Origin: Solanum dulcamara
Taxonomy: Eukaryota > Streptophyta > Magnoliopsida > Solanales > Solanaceae
Direction of reading: 5' to 3'
NCBI RefSeq assembly: GCF_947179165.1
Contig: NC_077244.1
Location: 76,492,144-76,556,143 of the forward strand
Length of the DNA: 64,000 nucleotides
A program made the position numbers and the translations under genes. Shown piece after piece: positions 23,337 to 35,339 of the stretch; the first letter of the stretch is position 1; every line of letters starts with the position of its first letter. Under the pieces are notes generated by a model. The model saw only the letters and a program-made list of their open reading frames with translations, made no database searches and was not told the origin of the DNA.

Positions 23337-24830
23337 CGTGTGAAAAGTAAATAGAATTGTAGAAATACTACGATTGATTCATTGAATATTTTATCTGAAT
23401 TGAACTTATCCCGTCGTTAGGAAAAAGTCTTATTTTTGCACTTGACCCCTTAATAGACCTCTACTATGAAAGTAATTCTAAACCTCAGATAAAGTTGAGG
23501 GATAAAGCTGAACATTTTTTTCGAATAATTATTTGAGCGTCTAAAGTTCATTTATTTCAAACTAAAATTCTATTTACATTAAGAAAATATGAGGCGGTTT
23601 ATTAAATGACAAAAATATACGAATAAGTACATATAAAATCTAATAAAGAGTAAAATTGAAAAAAAAATCGTATAGCACATGAATATTGATTTTTTTCCGT
23701 ACAAGAAATAGAATCATATTTAATATTATGTTCTTGTATAAAAAAATTCGATTTGAATTATATAATAGAATGAGCACACATACTATATAGTCAAATAAAT
23801 ATATATTCTATTGAACTATTCTCTTCTGATAAAAAAATAAATACATATACACACTCTTAAATGTTAATGTGTAAATTATTTTAAAATAAAGTGTCATTTG
23901 AGAGTCAAACAATGATAATATTTGGCCAATGTTTTCTTACGATTTATCATAGTTTAGAAATTTCATTTTTTTTTTTACTACACAATAGTACTACTTTTCT
24001 TATCTTTATTTTATTTTGGAAAGTAAGTGAATTATCGGTCATTGGTTGAATATGACCCTTTGCTAAAAAAACATAAAGATTTGTCAAATCCTCTATTTCA
24101 CGTTTTGTCCCAGACCAATTTCTTTTCTTACACGAACTGAATGAAGTCCTTCCCTCAAAATAAACTAGCAATAAATTAAAGTTCAACAATATAATAATTA
24201 AGACCAAGACTATATTATATTTTGTGAGACTTTACATTGATGCTGAGATTGAAGGCTGCTCAACACATCTATCTATACCCTGCAGAAGTTGAACTACTAA
24301 TCTACTATCACAGAATTTCAGTCAACAAGATTTACCATTGAGAGACATCATGGTGGAATACATAAGATCCTTTTGGCCTTAATTAGAGATTTTGGATATG
24401 AATTTTTAGCTTGTGTGTAAAAATTACGATAGTTAGGAGTGATTTATTTTTTAATGAGTCTTATGCAGGACAAATTCAAACTGATTAAAATTTCAATATG
24501 AATATCGAGCATTGAGTAGAAAACGAGAAAAATAAAGTTCAAACAAATTTGCACTATATAAAATTAACCAAAAGATATAATATCTATTTGGCCGATAAAT
24601 ATATATCTGTTAGAGTTTAGTTGAGAGAATAAGTTATTATCTCTATCTCTTTTTGTGCATTAATTCCTATTTTCATGAACTAATTTTTAAAGATTGAGTT
24701 AAATTTAATTTCCATTTTTTCAAAATGATATCATAGTCATCCACACATCTATTTTTGGTTTACTCACTAGCTTCCCATCCCCATTTTATTTTGTCTTTGC
24801 TTCATGTGTCCAACTTTGTGTGTGTTAAGG
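23337..24830. other. Gene-free AT-rich spacer
   Basis: No coding signal beyond short chance frames (for example 23947-24207 on the minus strand, rich in Asn, Lys and Ile). No element ends recognised. Confidence 0.5.
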
Positions 24831-25391
24831 TAGCGTTTGGCCCCAAGTAATTTTTGGAAAAAACTTAAAAAATATTTGAAAACTTATGTTTGTTCATACA
24901 ATTTATTATTATTTGGCAAATATTTTTGGCAAAATTACCAAATTCTCAAGTTCTAAAAAAAAGTAGAACTTGACAACTTGGGAAGTTTTAAAATTTTAAA
25001 AATAACCCCAAATTTTTATATTTTATAAAAACACCAATCATTTATTAATTCCAACTAAATATTTATCTATCAATTTACTCCATTAATATGATCAATCAAT
25101 ACCATTAATCCCTTTTGAATAAAACTTATCTATAAAAATATCCACCGACCCTCTTAATTCTTGATCATTAAGTATATGTTAATTGAAACGATTAATGTAT
25201 TGTATGTAATGTTATTTTGTTGTTGTTGATTGTTATCAATTATGTTATAAAACTTTTTTAATGGAACATGTTCATTATAATATGATAACACAAACTTGTG
25301 GATATTTTAAATAATTTTTAGAACTTACAAGTACAAAATAATATATTTTAAAATTTAACCAAAACTTTGGAAAACTTGAGGCCAAACACAT
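24831..25391. mobile_element. MITE with 'gtttggccncaagt' ends
   Basis: The left end has tagcgtttggccccaagtaa, followed by tttttggaaaa. The right end on the opposite strand reads tgtgtttggcctcaagtttt followed by ccaaa. Another partial copy of the right-end motif (ttggaaacttgagaccaaac) follows at 25440-25460, so the right boundary may extend there. A 'cgtttggcc' start is a common MITE end in Solanaceae. No clear target duplication. Confidence 0.6.
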
Positions 25392-25464
25392 GATGCAATT
25401 TTACTAAAATTTCTCTAAAGAATAACTTGCCGAGAATATTTGGAAACTTGAGACCAAACAAATT

Positions 25465-26497
25465 AGTGTTGAGAGTAACGCTTAATAGTTGTGAAAATAA
25501 ATATTATTTTCTTAAATGAGCTTGAACAATTCTATCTTATAAAATAAATACTTAAAGTTAACCTACATGTAAAGTCTATTATCGTAACATAATTCATCGA
25601 ATGAGTTTAATGATTATATGACCCATTACAATTATTCATTTAGTATGACACAATTTACAGAAAATCTTTATGTTAAGACGTAGAAAATTTAATTTAAAAT
25701 AAAATACAAGAAAGAATTAATTTTTTCTTTCTTTTCAAGCTATAACTGACTAATTCCTGCCATTTACTAAAAGAACTATTTTTTTATTTAATAAATAATC
25801 AAAATATCTTAATTCCTCCCTATTATTTTTAGAAGCAGCATATAATTCGTAGTTATAAAAAAATCATCGATAAAAAATGCTTTTACCTATAATGTTGCAC
25901 GAAACATAAATCTAAACTAATCAAGAAAAAAATTTAGAAATGACATGAAGCAAGCACACAAAAAATGGAGTATTAATTTGACTGATGAGAAAATGGGAAT
26001 AATGGTCAGAAAACGTCGGTGTATTGATAAAATGATATCAGCAAGACCAAATCCACCTCAACCACTACTACTTGCCTGCCTTTGTCTTCAATCTCCATTT
26101 TGCCAACTACACTCATTTTGTTTTATCTCCTCTGGTTTTTTTATATATTTTTTTTTGATGTTTGATATTTATTTTTAAATTTAATTAATTTAGTTATAGT
26201 TATGAAAGATAATTTATTTTTTAACTCAAAACTTATATTTTATTTAAATATAATAATAAAAATGCACTTACCATTCACACAACGTTTTGTGTGCTCTCTA
26301 ATTAAAACTAACTATTTGGCAAATTCTACTCTTATCTCAAAGTCAAATCTTCATTTTGTCAAAAAATATGATATTCACTTTTAACACCTTCACTAAAAAC
26401 AATGCGTTAGTTGATCTACTTCTCCTTCGTCGTGTTCTTAAGTTCACTGTGCACATGGTGAATAAGTTGAAAAAGACATGTTTTGCTAATTTGCCTT
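25465..26497. other. Gene-free spacer
   Basis: AT-rich, with short chance frames only (25945-26178, 26202-26384, 26356-26547). No motif supports a protein. Confidence 0.5.
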
Positions 26498-26694
26498 TAA
26501 ATAAACAAGAAATAAGATGTATACTATCTAAGCATTTGAATATTTGATTTCATATCGCGATATGAAATTATGAAATGAAATCAGTTTGAAATATTTTTAA
26601 ATAAACAAGAAGTAAGATGTATATCTTATTATACTACGTAGGTGTTTAGACATGCGATTTCATGTCGCGATATAAAATTATGAGATGAAATCAG
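26498..26694 (+). repeat. Tandem duplication of a MITE end plus flank
   Basis: Copy A (26498-26584) and copy B (26598-26694) share, in order, aaataaacaaga(a/a)(a/g)taagatgtata, a variable part, gatttcat(a/g)tcgcgatat and aaattatga(a/g)atgaaatcag. Each holds the left terminus of the MITE at 26641 with the same genomic flank. The end was therefore duplicated after insertion, or two copies recombined. Confidence 0.75.
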
Positions 26695-27490
26695 TGTTTC
26701 GATATGTGATTGCAGGCTGATTTCAACTCATGATTTCGTATTATGAGATGAAATCCTAAATTCTTCAAAAATTATGATTTAAGAATTGCAAATCATGATT
26801 TAGGATTTTTCAAATTGTAAATTGATCTACAAGTTTATATTTTGTAGAAAAACACCCACGTTTATATCTACTAAACTTTAATTTCAAATGTAATTTTTTT
26901 TATAATCCATATCATTACTTTTTAAACCAATTGCATTTCATATAATGATTATTCTCCCCAACATAAAATTGATTGTTGCTTGAAATCAATTCTTACTTTA
27001 CCATATATATCACCAAATTCATTATTTTTTATCAAATTTATTTACCAACCAAATTTATTACTATTTCGTTCAAATCAACATTACTAAAAAATATTTTTTA
27101 GAAACAACAAATGATTTAAAGTAACAATGCTAGTTTGTCTTCTCGGTCATATGATCGAGAAATGTAAGTTCAACATGAGTAGATTATCCATACTATGCGG
27201 GAGGATTATATTAAATGCTAACATATTACAATTTATGTTCAATTTTATTTTTTATTGAATTAAAGTTTGATCAATAAATATTGTATTTTTTTAGAATAGT
27301 CTTGTGATAGTTTATTATGCAATTTTATAAACTTTTGCTTATTTGGTAAGATTGTATAAAGAATTAGGACAATTTTAATAGTTTTACAATTTATAGAATT
27401 TTTATATTTATGAGAAAACATATATCATAAAAAACCTAAATTACATGTTCAAACAAAACTCCAACTTCATCTCATGATTTCATAACACCG
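26641..27490. mobile_element. MITE with 'gtttagacatgcgatttcat' ends
   Basis: The left end ggtgtttagacatgcgattt leads into several alternating 'atttcat-ctcatgattt' and 'tgagatgaaatc' motifs that can pair. The right end has acatgttcaaacaaaactcc and cttcatctcatgatttcat in the inverted sense. The family resemblance to 'gtttggacatgcgatttc' elements of Solanaceae is from memory. The right boundary is approximate and the centre may hold another insertion. Confidence 0.6.
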
Positions 27491-29540
27491 AGCGAATTGG
27501 ACTTTTTTCTCTCTCTTATAGTGGAATTAAGTTAATTAATTTGAAGATGAGAAGTTGCAGACGTATATCAGAAATTTACCTACTCTGACATTTTAAAAAT
27601 AAAAATCTGCCTTTGCAATATCGGATTTTAGCGAGAAAGTTGGAATATTTTATGTTAATTAGATTTTAAAAAATTAGAACAATAAAATTAGGACGATTAG
27701 ATCAATTGAAGATAGCAATAAATTAAGTCGGTGAATTGCCATTCGTGTACCAAACATGTGATATTGCCCACTCTATCATTACATGGACTTAGTTACCCTT
27801 ATGTCGAAACAATTATACTATAAAAAAAAATAAAAGAGAGAGAGAGACAAGTAAATGATAAACCATAAATATAGTGATTAGCACGTCAGTAACAGTAATT
27901 TTGATTAATTAAATGCAAATGATTCGATGTTAGGTAGATTGAAGAACTTACGAAACCTTTATTATAAAAATATTATATGGTTGAAATTTAGAACTCAAAT
28001 AATATATAATTTTGATAGCAGCCAAAAATTTATTTAAAAACTGCACGTCATCGACAAAAGTCTTTTTGTCTTTAGATAAAACAATAATCTAATTTTTTCC
28101 CTTGACTATCAACTATCTCTTTCTGAAGGTTTATTTGTAAATATATTATATAGTGTACAATTCAAAGTTCAATAAATTGACAATTAACATTGAATTCTTT
28201 GCTTTTTATGCACCCAAAACACAGTTGTTTGGTTGAATATAATAAATAAAAGAAGAGAAACCATAGACAAAAAGAATTTTAAAACTCCGGTCACATATGT
28301 CATATCTTCTAGATGAGAATGTGACAAAGAATTTTTTTTCCATTCCTTGTTTCTAATAAAATATAAATATATATAATCATTATATACTACATTGTTAATA
28401 TGCGTTGAACTTTTCTTCTGGTAACCAACGCGTCCGCTGCCCTTGGGATGTAATAGTCCATAAATCACATAAAAATGGACCTCACATAGGCTTGATCGAG
28501 AAACAAATTGATCTTGTATATCAATAATATTACTTTAATATAATACAATGACAACTAAGATGAATTATCAAGTAGACACTAGATGTCATGTAGTATGAAT
28601 TAATTAGTACGTATACCACCAACATGATTAATCCAGAAAACTCAAATCGAACAAGAATTGTAAGTAATTTTACGTGAAACAAAATAGCCCACAAAGTCAT
28701 GTAACAAATTAAATAAATAGCACGTCATTTACACATTATTCTTAATAGTTGTGGTTGTTTCTGTTATGTAATTGATATATGAGATATTATAACAGAAATC
28801 TTTATCTTGCAAATTTTGTATAGTACTCCAAATTAATTTTATTTTTCTTTGTTTGTTTGGACCAAATGATTGGCGGTATGATCATTTTTCAACTAAATTA
28901 TTGATGACAAAGACATTTTAAATCAAATTATTGACTGAGGACATTTTTATTTAATTTCACATTGTTCAAAAGTATTCTAAACCCTTTTTCATTTAATCAA
29001 TTTAGTGCAATAAACTAAAAGTGGAATCGGATAGGGTAAAGTTATTGAGACATGCATGTCAAACTTCAAATAATAGAGGAGCAAAAGATGTCTTTAGTAA
29101 TTATAAAGTAGTTAGTAATTTTATACTAAGTACTTTATTACTTGCCGGTTCACCATGAATATATATATATTTTTTGAAATTAAACTTCAAAATTTAAAAA
29201 ATATAAAAGATTATTTTTATTTTTTCATTCCAAAATATGATTAGTAAAAATAAATTGAATTTTTGTTTGTGATCAAACATAATTTTAATTTTTACTTTAA
29301 AAATAAAACAAAAATTAAATTTCATAGCATCCATGTCCGAGCTCTTAACCAAGTAAGTAGTAACTAGAGTAACAAAGATGTTTTGAGATATATATTCATA
29401 ATCTTGAAAATAAAAATAAATTGTAAAGTTGATCCAACAATATAAAAAGTATTTATATTGATTATAAATATAATAAAACTTCAATTTAAATTAAAATATA
29501 TCATAAAAGGAAGGGCCATTATGCACTTAGATCCACATAT
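27491..29540. other. Gene-free AT-rich region
   Basis: No supported gene. A short frame at 28184-28468 (minus) lacks any recognisable domain. No repeat ends were recognised. Confidence 0.5.
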
Positions 29541-29546
29541 ACACTT

Positions 29547-29571
29547 TGGGCCAATGATCATTCCAGGCCCA
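29547..29571 (+). promoter_or_regulatory. Two site II motifs (TGGGCC)
   Basis: TGGGCC lies at 29547-29552 and GGCCCA at 29566-29571, about 80-100 bases before the ATG at 29651; a third, weaker 'gcccaaa' follows at 29598. Paired TGGGCY site II elements bind TCP factors and are typical of plant promoters for mitochondrial and ribosomal protein genes. They suit the adjacent ORF, which has a mitochondrial-presequence look. Confidence 0.45.
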
Positions 29572-29650
29572 ATTTGATGGCAAATACAAAACTTTCATCA
29601 GCCCAAAATGTTCTACTCTCTTTTAGCTTACAGGTTTCACCATTTTCTTC

Positions 29651-29845
29651 ATGGCTTCGAAGCTCGTTCTGAACCGACTGAAATCTCTCTGTAGAGTTTC
29701 TCAGCTCAGCGACGTTCATTTTGATAAACTCAGAAACCCAAATTTCATCGTCTCCAATCATGTAAAATGGCGATCTTCTTCGGAAGCTTCTCAGCCAACT
29801 CCTATAACTGTAATGAGAGAAACAACCTCTTTTGATCGTGAATAA
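29651..29845 (+). CDS. Small ORF, possible first exon of a mitochondrial protein gene
   Basis: 64 codons starting MASKLVLNRLKSLCRVSQ. The first 20 residues are rich in Lys, Arg, Ser and Leu with no acidic residue, as in mitochondrial presequences. The GC content and codon use stand out from the surrounding AT-rich DNA, and site II motifs lie upstream. I do not recognise the protein. A GT at about 29812 (after CCTATAACT) could be a splice donor, in which case the last residues (VMRETTSFDRE) would be intron read-through. No second exon was found within the next kilobase, and a solo LTR begins about 55 bases after the stop. It may be a very small gene, an orphan first exon or a gene fragment. 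Confidence 0.45.
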   Translation: MASKLVLNRLKSLCRVSQLSDVHFDKLRNPNFIVSNHVKWRSSSEASQPTPITVMRETTSFDRE

Positions 29846-29903
29846 TGGAAGCAAATATATTCTATGTATTTACTTTACATGACTATATCTTAAAAGAAAT
29901 ATG

Positions 29904-30508
29904 CGTTGGTGAAATTACAAGATTACAAATTACAATTGAAAAATAAAATGAAGAAAATAAATTCTCTTCTTGGCTGAGGCGCGAATATTTCGCTCTCTTT
30001 AAGGAGATTCAAACTCACTGCAACAAATTTTTTCACCGGTCCAGCAGTAGTCCTCTTGACTTGTCCCCTCCAGGATATAACAGCCTTATCACAAATTGTA
30101 ACTCAACAAACTCTGGACAAGAGTTGAGTTTAAAGCTCCACAAAAAAGAACACCTCCCTTCAATTAATAAAAACTCTCTTTCTTTTTTGACAAACTTAAT
30201 ACACTCAATCTTTCTTCTCTTATCTTACATTTCAAATCAAAGAAAACCTCTCTATTTATAGGAGAGAAAATCATACAAAAATGAAAAAATAATGGAATGC
30301 CATCATTATCATGATTTAGTGCACCACTTATTAGTGATAATTAGATTAAAAATACATAATGGAATGCATAATCTTGCACTAACTAAAGATGATAATGAAA
30401 GACATTTTTATGCACTAATAAAAATAGAATAAAGATGACATTAAATGTCATCAATGGACAATTGCTAAAATTGCAATTTAATAAAATGTTAAAATGCCCA
30501 CACTAACA
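29904..30508 (-). mobile_element. Solo LTR (605 bp) of an LTR retrotransposon
   Basis: On the minus strand it runs from TGTTAGTG to CACCAACG, an inverted terminal pair with the usual final CA mutated to CG. The 5-bp target duplication atatg is perfect (29899-29903 and 30509-30513). On the minus strand it contains cctataaatagagagg, a good TATA-box region for an LTR promoter, followed by a probable transcribed R/U5 part. No internal retroelement sequence is present, so the element has been reduced by LTR-LTR recombination. The copia-type assignment is a guess. Confidence 0.82.
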
Positions 30509-30513
30509 ATATG

Positions 30514-31700
30514 TTATATAATTATACTTAGAACTCTCCTTCCTCCTCCATTACTTTCCTCTCATCTCGTTCGTTCCTCTCCTACTGATCTTTATCTCAC
30601 TTGTCTCTCTCTTCAAATATTCATTTGGTCACCAATTTTTGCAACCATTAAACTTCAATACTTAGAATACTAATGAAATATTGAATAGGCATATGACGAA
30701 ATTTGATTCAAATTAGAAAGAGAAGAAGTGTTTAAACTATCAAGGTAAAAAGTCGAAAAAAGAAAATTTTGAGAACCAAACTTGATGTTTTGTTACAGCG
30801 TGGAATATTCGCCGGCAAACGAGGGATTGAAGTATTTGTGTACTCACGTGCCACGTCCTTCCAATTACTCTATCATCGATCCTTAAGTTTTATTGTAAGA
30901 GTGATATAATATAATTGTTAATTTGTTATATAGATAACTACGGGATACGTACAATGATAAGGGATGCAATGTTAGGATTCAGTGCCTTCACTTGTGTATA
31001 TATAAAGGAGAGCCCAGAGTGCTGGGTGATTCAAGACCACGCGATTGCATATGCTTTTGAGTCTAGAGTAGATGGGATAATATAGTGTACCCGATGGGTG
31101 TTCTTGTTACTCTTTCTATCTTTGAAGTTGCCAACTTAAAAAAGATTCGACACATATTTTTGCCTTTACATAAATTAATCTCATAGTATTAAATTAGGAC
31201 CAGGAATTTTTTTTTATAATTGACATATATAAGACTATGTATTACTAGTTATGACATTATTTTTTATGTTTCAAATTTTAATAGTAAAACACTTATCGGA
31301 TATAACAATTAGTATCATTTTCTCCCACCTCTTTAATTACCTATCAAAATGGATTTCTTTTGTTTTCCTCAAATATTCGTTTGTCTTCTCTCTCAATTTT
31401 TTTTTTTTTTTTGGTATCCTTTTGTATACTTATAGAAGGTGGAAGTTTAATATCAATATTGATAAAATATGATAGTAGATGAGATAGTTCAGGTTAGTAT
31501 TTTATAATAAATATTTTATATTGTTGTGTAATATTTTGATTTAAAATAAGCCGTATATTATTTCGAATGTATTCGTCTCTGTCTCAATAAAAAAAATTAT
31601 ATTAATTGTATATCAAAAAAAGGACAGTTACTTAATAGCTAAAATGGACAGGGACAACATGCAAATTTTGCTCTAAATTCCTTCATAAATATATCTGTTG
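30514..31700. other. Gene-free spacer
   Basis: CT-rich patches near 30540-30625. A patch at 30950-31110 includes 'tgtatatataaaggagag', promoter-like in appearance, but no gene follows. A poly-T tract lies at 31400-31415. Confidence 0.45.
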
Positions 31701-31719
31701 TGTGTAAAAATACAATATG

Positions 31720-32850
31720 TAATTTGGATTTCAATGTTTAATATTTTGATGGTTATACTGTTATATACAAATATTTAATTTATGTAATTGGATTTCAATT
31801 TTTAAGATTTATGATAAACACATGTTTTGATGTCACCAATTGGTATCTTTTTGGAATGATCTGATATGAATCAGTGTTTAATTTTGGCATGAAATTAATA
31901 TAGAATTTTACATAATAATGATATGAAATTGGTATAGATATTGACAAAAATCTTGTATGTAATTGGCATACTATTTATATCGCAAAAATTTTGAAGATGT
32001 ATATGTAATTCTTGTTGACCTCTACTATGTGAGAGTACGTGGAATATACAAAGTTATGTGTCGGAGCCTAAATTGTTGCCGCCTGGTTCTAAGATAAAGG
32101 TAGGCAGACCACAACTTGAACGTTGGAAGGGGTTTGTTGATGTGAAATTCAAGAGGTCTAAAGTTTTGTGCAACACATGTCGTCGGAAGGGACACAACAT
32201 GAAGACATGTTCAAATTGCCCTGCTGAAAATTAGTCATAATTTATTTTTATTTTAATTTAATTGTTTAATTGTGACAAACACATATTTTGATTTTTTCGA
32301 TCGTTTAATTTAATGAATTCTGATTTCAGAACATTTATTGTGTGTACTACTTACTCCTTTCTGTATGCAGTGTTTTTCAAATATGGAGTCAAAAATTAAA
32401 ACTGAGTGCTGCTGGCAACCATTTGGTATCCACTAGAAAAATTAAGTTCATCAGTGAATACAATTGATATCCAATTGATATCCCACTGTAAATATTAAAT
32501 CTAACCATGTATGCAATTGGTATCTAATTAATTAGTATTCAGTTGAAAAATACAACATATAATTAAGATTTCAACCGAGTAAGCAATCTAAAACTAGTTA
32601 ATGTTGTATCAAATTGGTATCCATTTGGAAAGCATAAGTGTAACAATGTATGCAATTGGTATCTAAATAGAATTTGAAAATGATTAATTCTTATTACTTT
32701 GTTTATGTAGTATTTTTCAAAAGTAAAATTGCAATCTAAAACTGGTTATTGCTGATATCCAATTTGTATTCAATTGGTATCCAACTTGAAAAATTAAGAC
32801 TATCACTGTATGCAATTGGTATCCAACTGGAAAAAATAAGTCTAACAATG
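31720..32850 (+). repeat. Interspersed 'tgcaattggtatcc' subrepeat array
   Basis: Variants of (g/a)tatgcaattggtatccaa, often followed by ttggaaaaattaag and tctaacaatg, recur irregularly at about 31785, 31835, 31935, 31960, 32425, 32465, 32510, 32610, 32645, 32770 and 32815. The transposase fragment at 32019-32234 lies between them. Such degenerate subterminal repeats are typical of large Mutator-like elements. Confidence 0.6.
32019..32234 (+). pseudogene. MULE-type transposase C-terminus with zinc knuckle
   Basis: The end of the frame reads PKLLPPGSKIKVGRPQLERW, then CNTCRRKGHNMKTCSNCP and a stop at 32232. The CX2CX4HX4C zinc knuckle after a 'LPP..kkkaGRPkk.R' linker is the C-terminal arrangement of plant MuDR-like transposases. 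Just before it, LYYVR in one frame continues as STWNIQSY in another, so a frameshift separates them. The rest of the transposase is missing. It is a remnant, not a gene. Confidence 0.62.
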
Positions 32851-33042
32851 TATACTTTTATATTGAACATAAAACATACTTTTGATTTTTAAAAAACATG
32901 AACGAAATCAATAAAAATTATTTAATACTTCAGGGTAAAAATAATAAAATAATGCATAGTATATATTGTTGTCAAAAACTAAAACAAAAAATATACAATG
33001 TCCTAAAATCAAACACATGTAATTAAAGTCTAAGCTAATTAT

Positions 33043-33261
33043 CTATCTGACAACTGATCTTCTTGATCTTAGTGTAGGATAATTGGTAATATCAGGAGCA
33101 TGTTCTTTTGCTATACGTGGTCCACTAAATTTGCTAGCAATATTACCAGTTACTTCGCTCTCACTAATTGCATCATGAGGGTTCTTGCTTCTTCCATACT
33201 CCCAGAGGATTGTGGCGTACCTTTGACGATGATATTTTGCATCAATATCAATGTGACCCAC
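33043..33261 (-). pseudogene. Possible ULP1-type fragment from a MULE
   Basis: The 72-codon frame has protein-like composition (HIDIDAKYHRQRYATILWEY, then GRSKNPHDAISESEVTGNIA). I recall similar C-terminal tails in Solanaceae proteins annotated with SUMO-protease (ULP1, peptidase C48) domains, which are often carried by Mutator-like elements. No catalytic His-Asp-Cys residues lie in this fragment. It sits tail to tail with the transposase remnant. An upstream minus frame (33378-33659) starting MPSPTPTPTYPRF may be a 5' part, but this is not supported by any domain. Confidence 0.38.
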
Positions 33262-33661
33262 ATTAAAACTCCATTGCTAATATATTCAACAAAAAGATGT
33301 GTATCGATCGCAATCACTAAAATAACATTGAAAAAAATAATTTTTAGAAAGAAAGTGAATTAATTTTTATGAACAAATTACAATAAGTTATAAATACATA
33401 CTTTGAAACTTGGAAGCTCTATTTCAACATTAGATACATCCTCTACAAATCTCGGACTCTTTCTAAATGTATGATGAATTTTTAGATTCTTCAGCATATT
33501 TGTTTGTGAACCGATTGATTCTGCGCAGTTTGTCCTAGATTTATGGAGATTTTCGTTTGAATGGAGAAGAAGAAAACAAGAAAGAACATGAAAGAGAAAA
33601 AGTAACTGTGTGTTGAAATTGAAACGTGGATATGTGGGAGTGGGGGTGGGGGATGGCATGT

Positions 33662-34665
33662 GATAAGTTTTAAAAATCCCTTAAAAATGTAAATTGATAA
33701 TTATCAACTGATTCTCTCACCTATTAATTATAAATAACATTATATAATTAATTTATAAAATATAATTAATTAATTTAATAAAACTGATATGTTAATACTT
33801 GTAATTAAAACTTTATAAGTAGTAATAAGAAAAAAGTAGATATAAAAGTTGTAATATTAATCCTTAAATAGATGTGTGGTGTGATTTTTCCTATTACTAT
33901 CATAAAGGACCTGTTCCCTTCTTACAACATATTACTAATAGGTTAAATCACGACTAGCTAGTAGATTGAACATGAAAGCTATAGCCTAACGTCGTAGTTG
34001 AAGATTTGTGGATGCTTTTGGTGAGAAGACTAACAAATAAACTGAACAATTCTAGTCATCCAATCCACCAAATAACTCTGTATACTAGATTTAATGGTAA
34101 CTATGAAAAAACAAGTACTCTAGTAGGTAGTTTTTAGAAAAATCTTTTTTACTCGGTGTTTGAGTTGGTAAGAGATAATAGGTATGCAATGAAGTAGTCG
34201 AAAGTGCACAAACTAATCATACACTGCATCATAAACAAAAAAAGAATAATTGTCAGCTCGAAAAACAGCCACATTTTAGGCCATGCAATTAAAAAATAGC
34301 CATTATCATAAAATTTTAAGTCGCGTAGTTTCACCGAATATGCCGTGACTATTTTTCAAAGATAAGAGCAAAAAGTGGCTCTCATCTAAATTTTCTCTCC
34401 GCCTCTACTTTAAGAACCACACTGTGATGAGCCCAAGAATGAAATTAACAGAAGCCCAAATTGGATTTAGTAGCACATGGCCCAGACGGTGAATTCAAGA
34501 GTTCAAGAATTCAATAATAGCGTCTTTTCTCATTTTAGACTGTATTCATTATAAAATAAGTTTAGGTATACTATTAATCACTCCAGCTTTCTTCTTAAGT
34601 TTATTTTTTATCATTACACTAGTATCTCACTTTATAATATTCTCTAAGAGTAAATTATCTATTCA
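33662..34665. other. Gene-free spacer
   Basis: AT-rich with no supported feature. Confidence 0.5.
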
Positions 34666-34667
34666 GA

Positions 34668-35330
34668 GGTGGACGTGAAAGTGAGAATTGATAGTATTTT
34701 CAAGAAAAGGAGTTTTAAGTATCTTGGGTTAATAATTTAAGAAAATGTGGAGGTCGATGTCACACATCATGTTCGGATAGGTGTGAATGAAACAGAAGCT
34801 CATATTTTTTTCCAATGAGATAAGAATATGCTATCAGGACCTAAATATAAGTTTTATAAAGTAGTTGTTAGATCTATTACATTGTACAAGATAGATTACT
34901 GTTAGCTAGTCAAAAACTCACATATCTAGATGATTAAAGTAAGCAAAGTCGAACACTTAGGTAGATTTTTGAATATAATAAAGGAGATAAGATTAAGAAT
35001 AAGGATATATAAGGCAAGTTGACCTCTATGGTGAACAGGATGCGAAAGCGAGATTAGTATGATTTTAGACATATAAAGAGGGGGGATCTAGATGCCCTTA
35101 TAAAAGTGTGCGAGAGGTTGAGAATGATAAGATTAAAGAGAGACAGAAAAATAATTGGAAGGGAGTTGATTAAATAGGACATTACACAACTTCAACTCAT
35201 CAGGAACATGACCAAAAATTGAAATGCACATAAGTTGAGAACTAGGATACGATAGAAGATTAATCAGTAAATAGCTGAACGATTTCTCCCTTTTCTATGG
35301 GATAGTATGGTTCTAGGATACCTTATTTGC
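34668..35330 (+). mobile_element. Degenerate RTE LINE tail
   Basis: Translation in shifting frames gives EVDVKVRIDS, RSFKYLGLII, VTHHVRIGVNETEA, KFYKVVVRSITLYKIDYC and LVKNSHI. These match in order the C-terminal part of RTE reverse transcriptases (compare RSFKYLGSVIQ..V.HRI..G, and KNSHI in the LINE at 5624-8275). Many stops and frameshifts show it is old. The usual (TTG)n tail is not present; it ends near a pyrimidine-rich tract at 35330-35360. Confidence 0.7.
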
Positions 35331-35339
35331 TCCCTCTTT

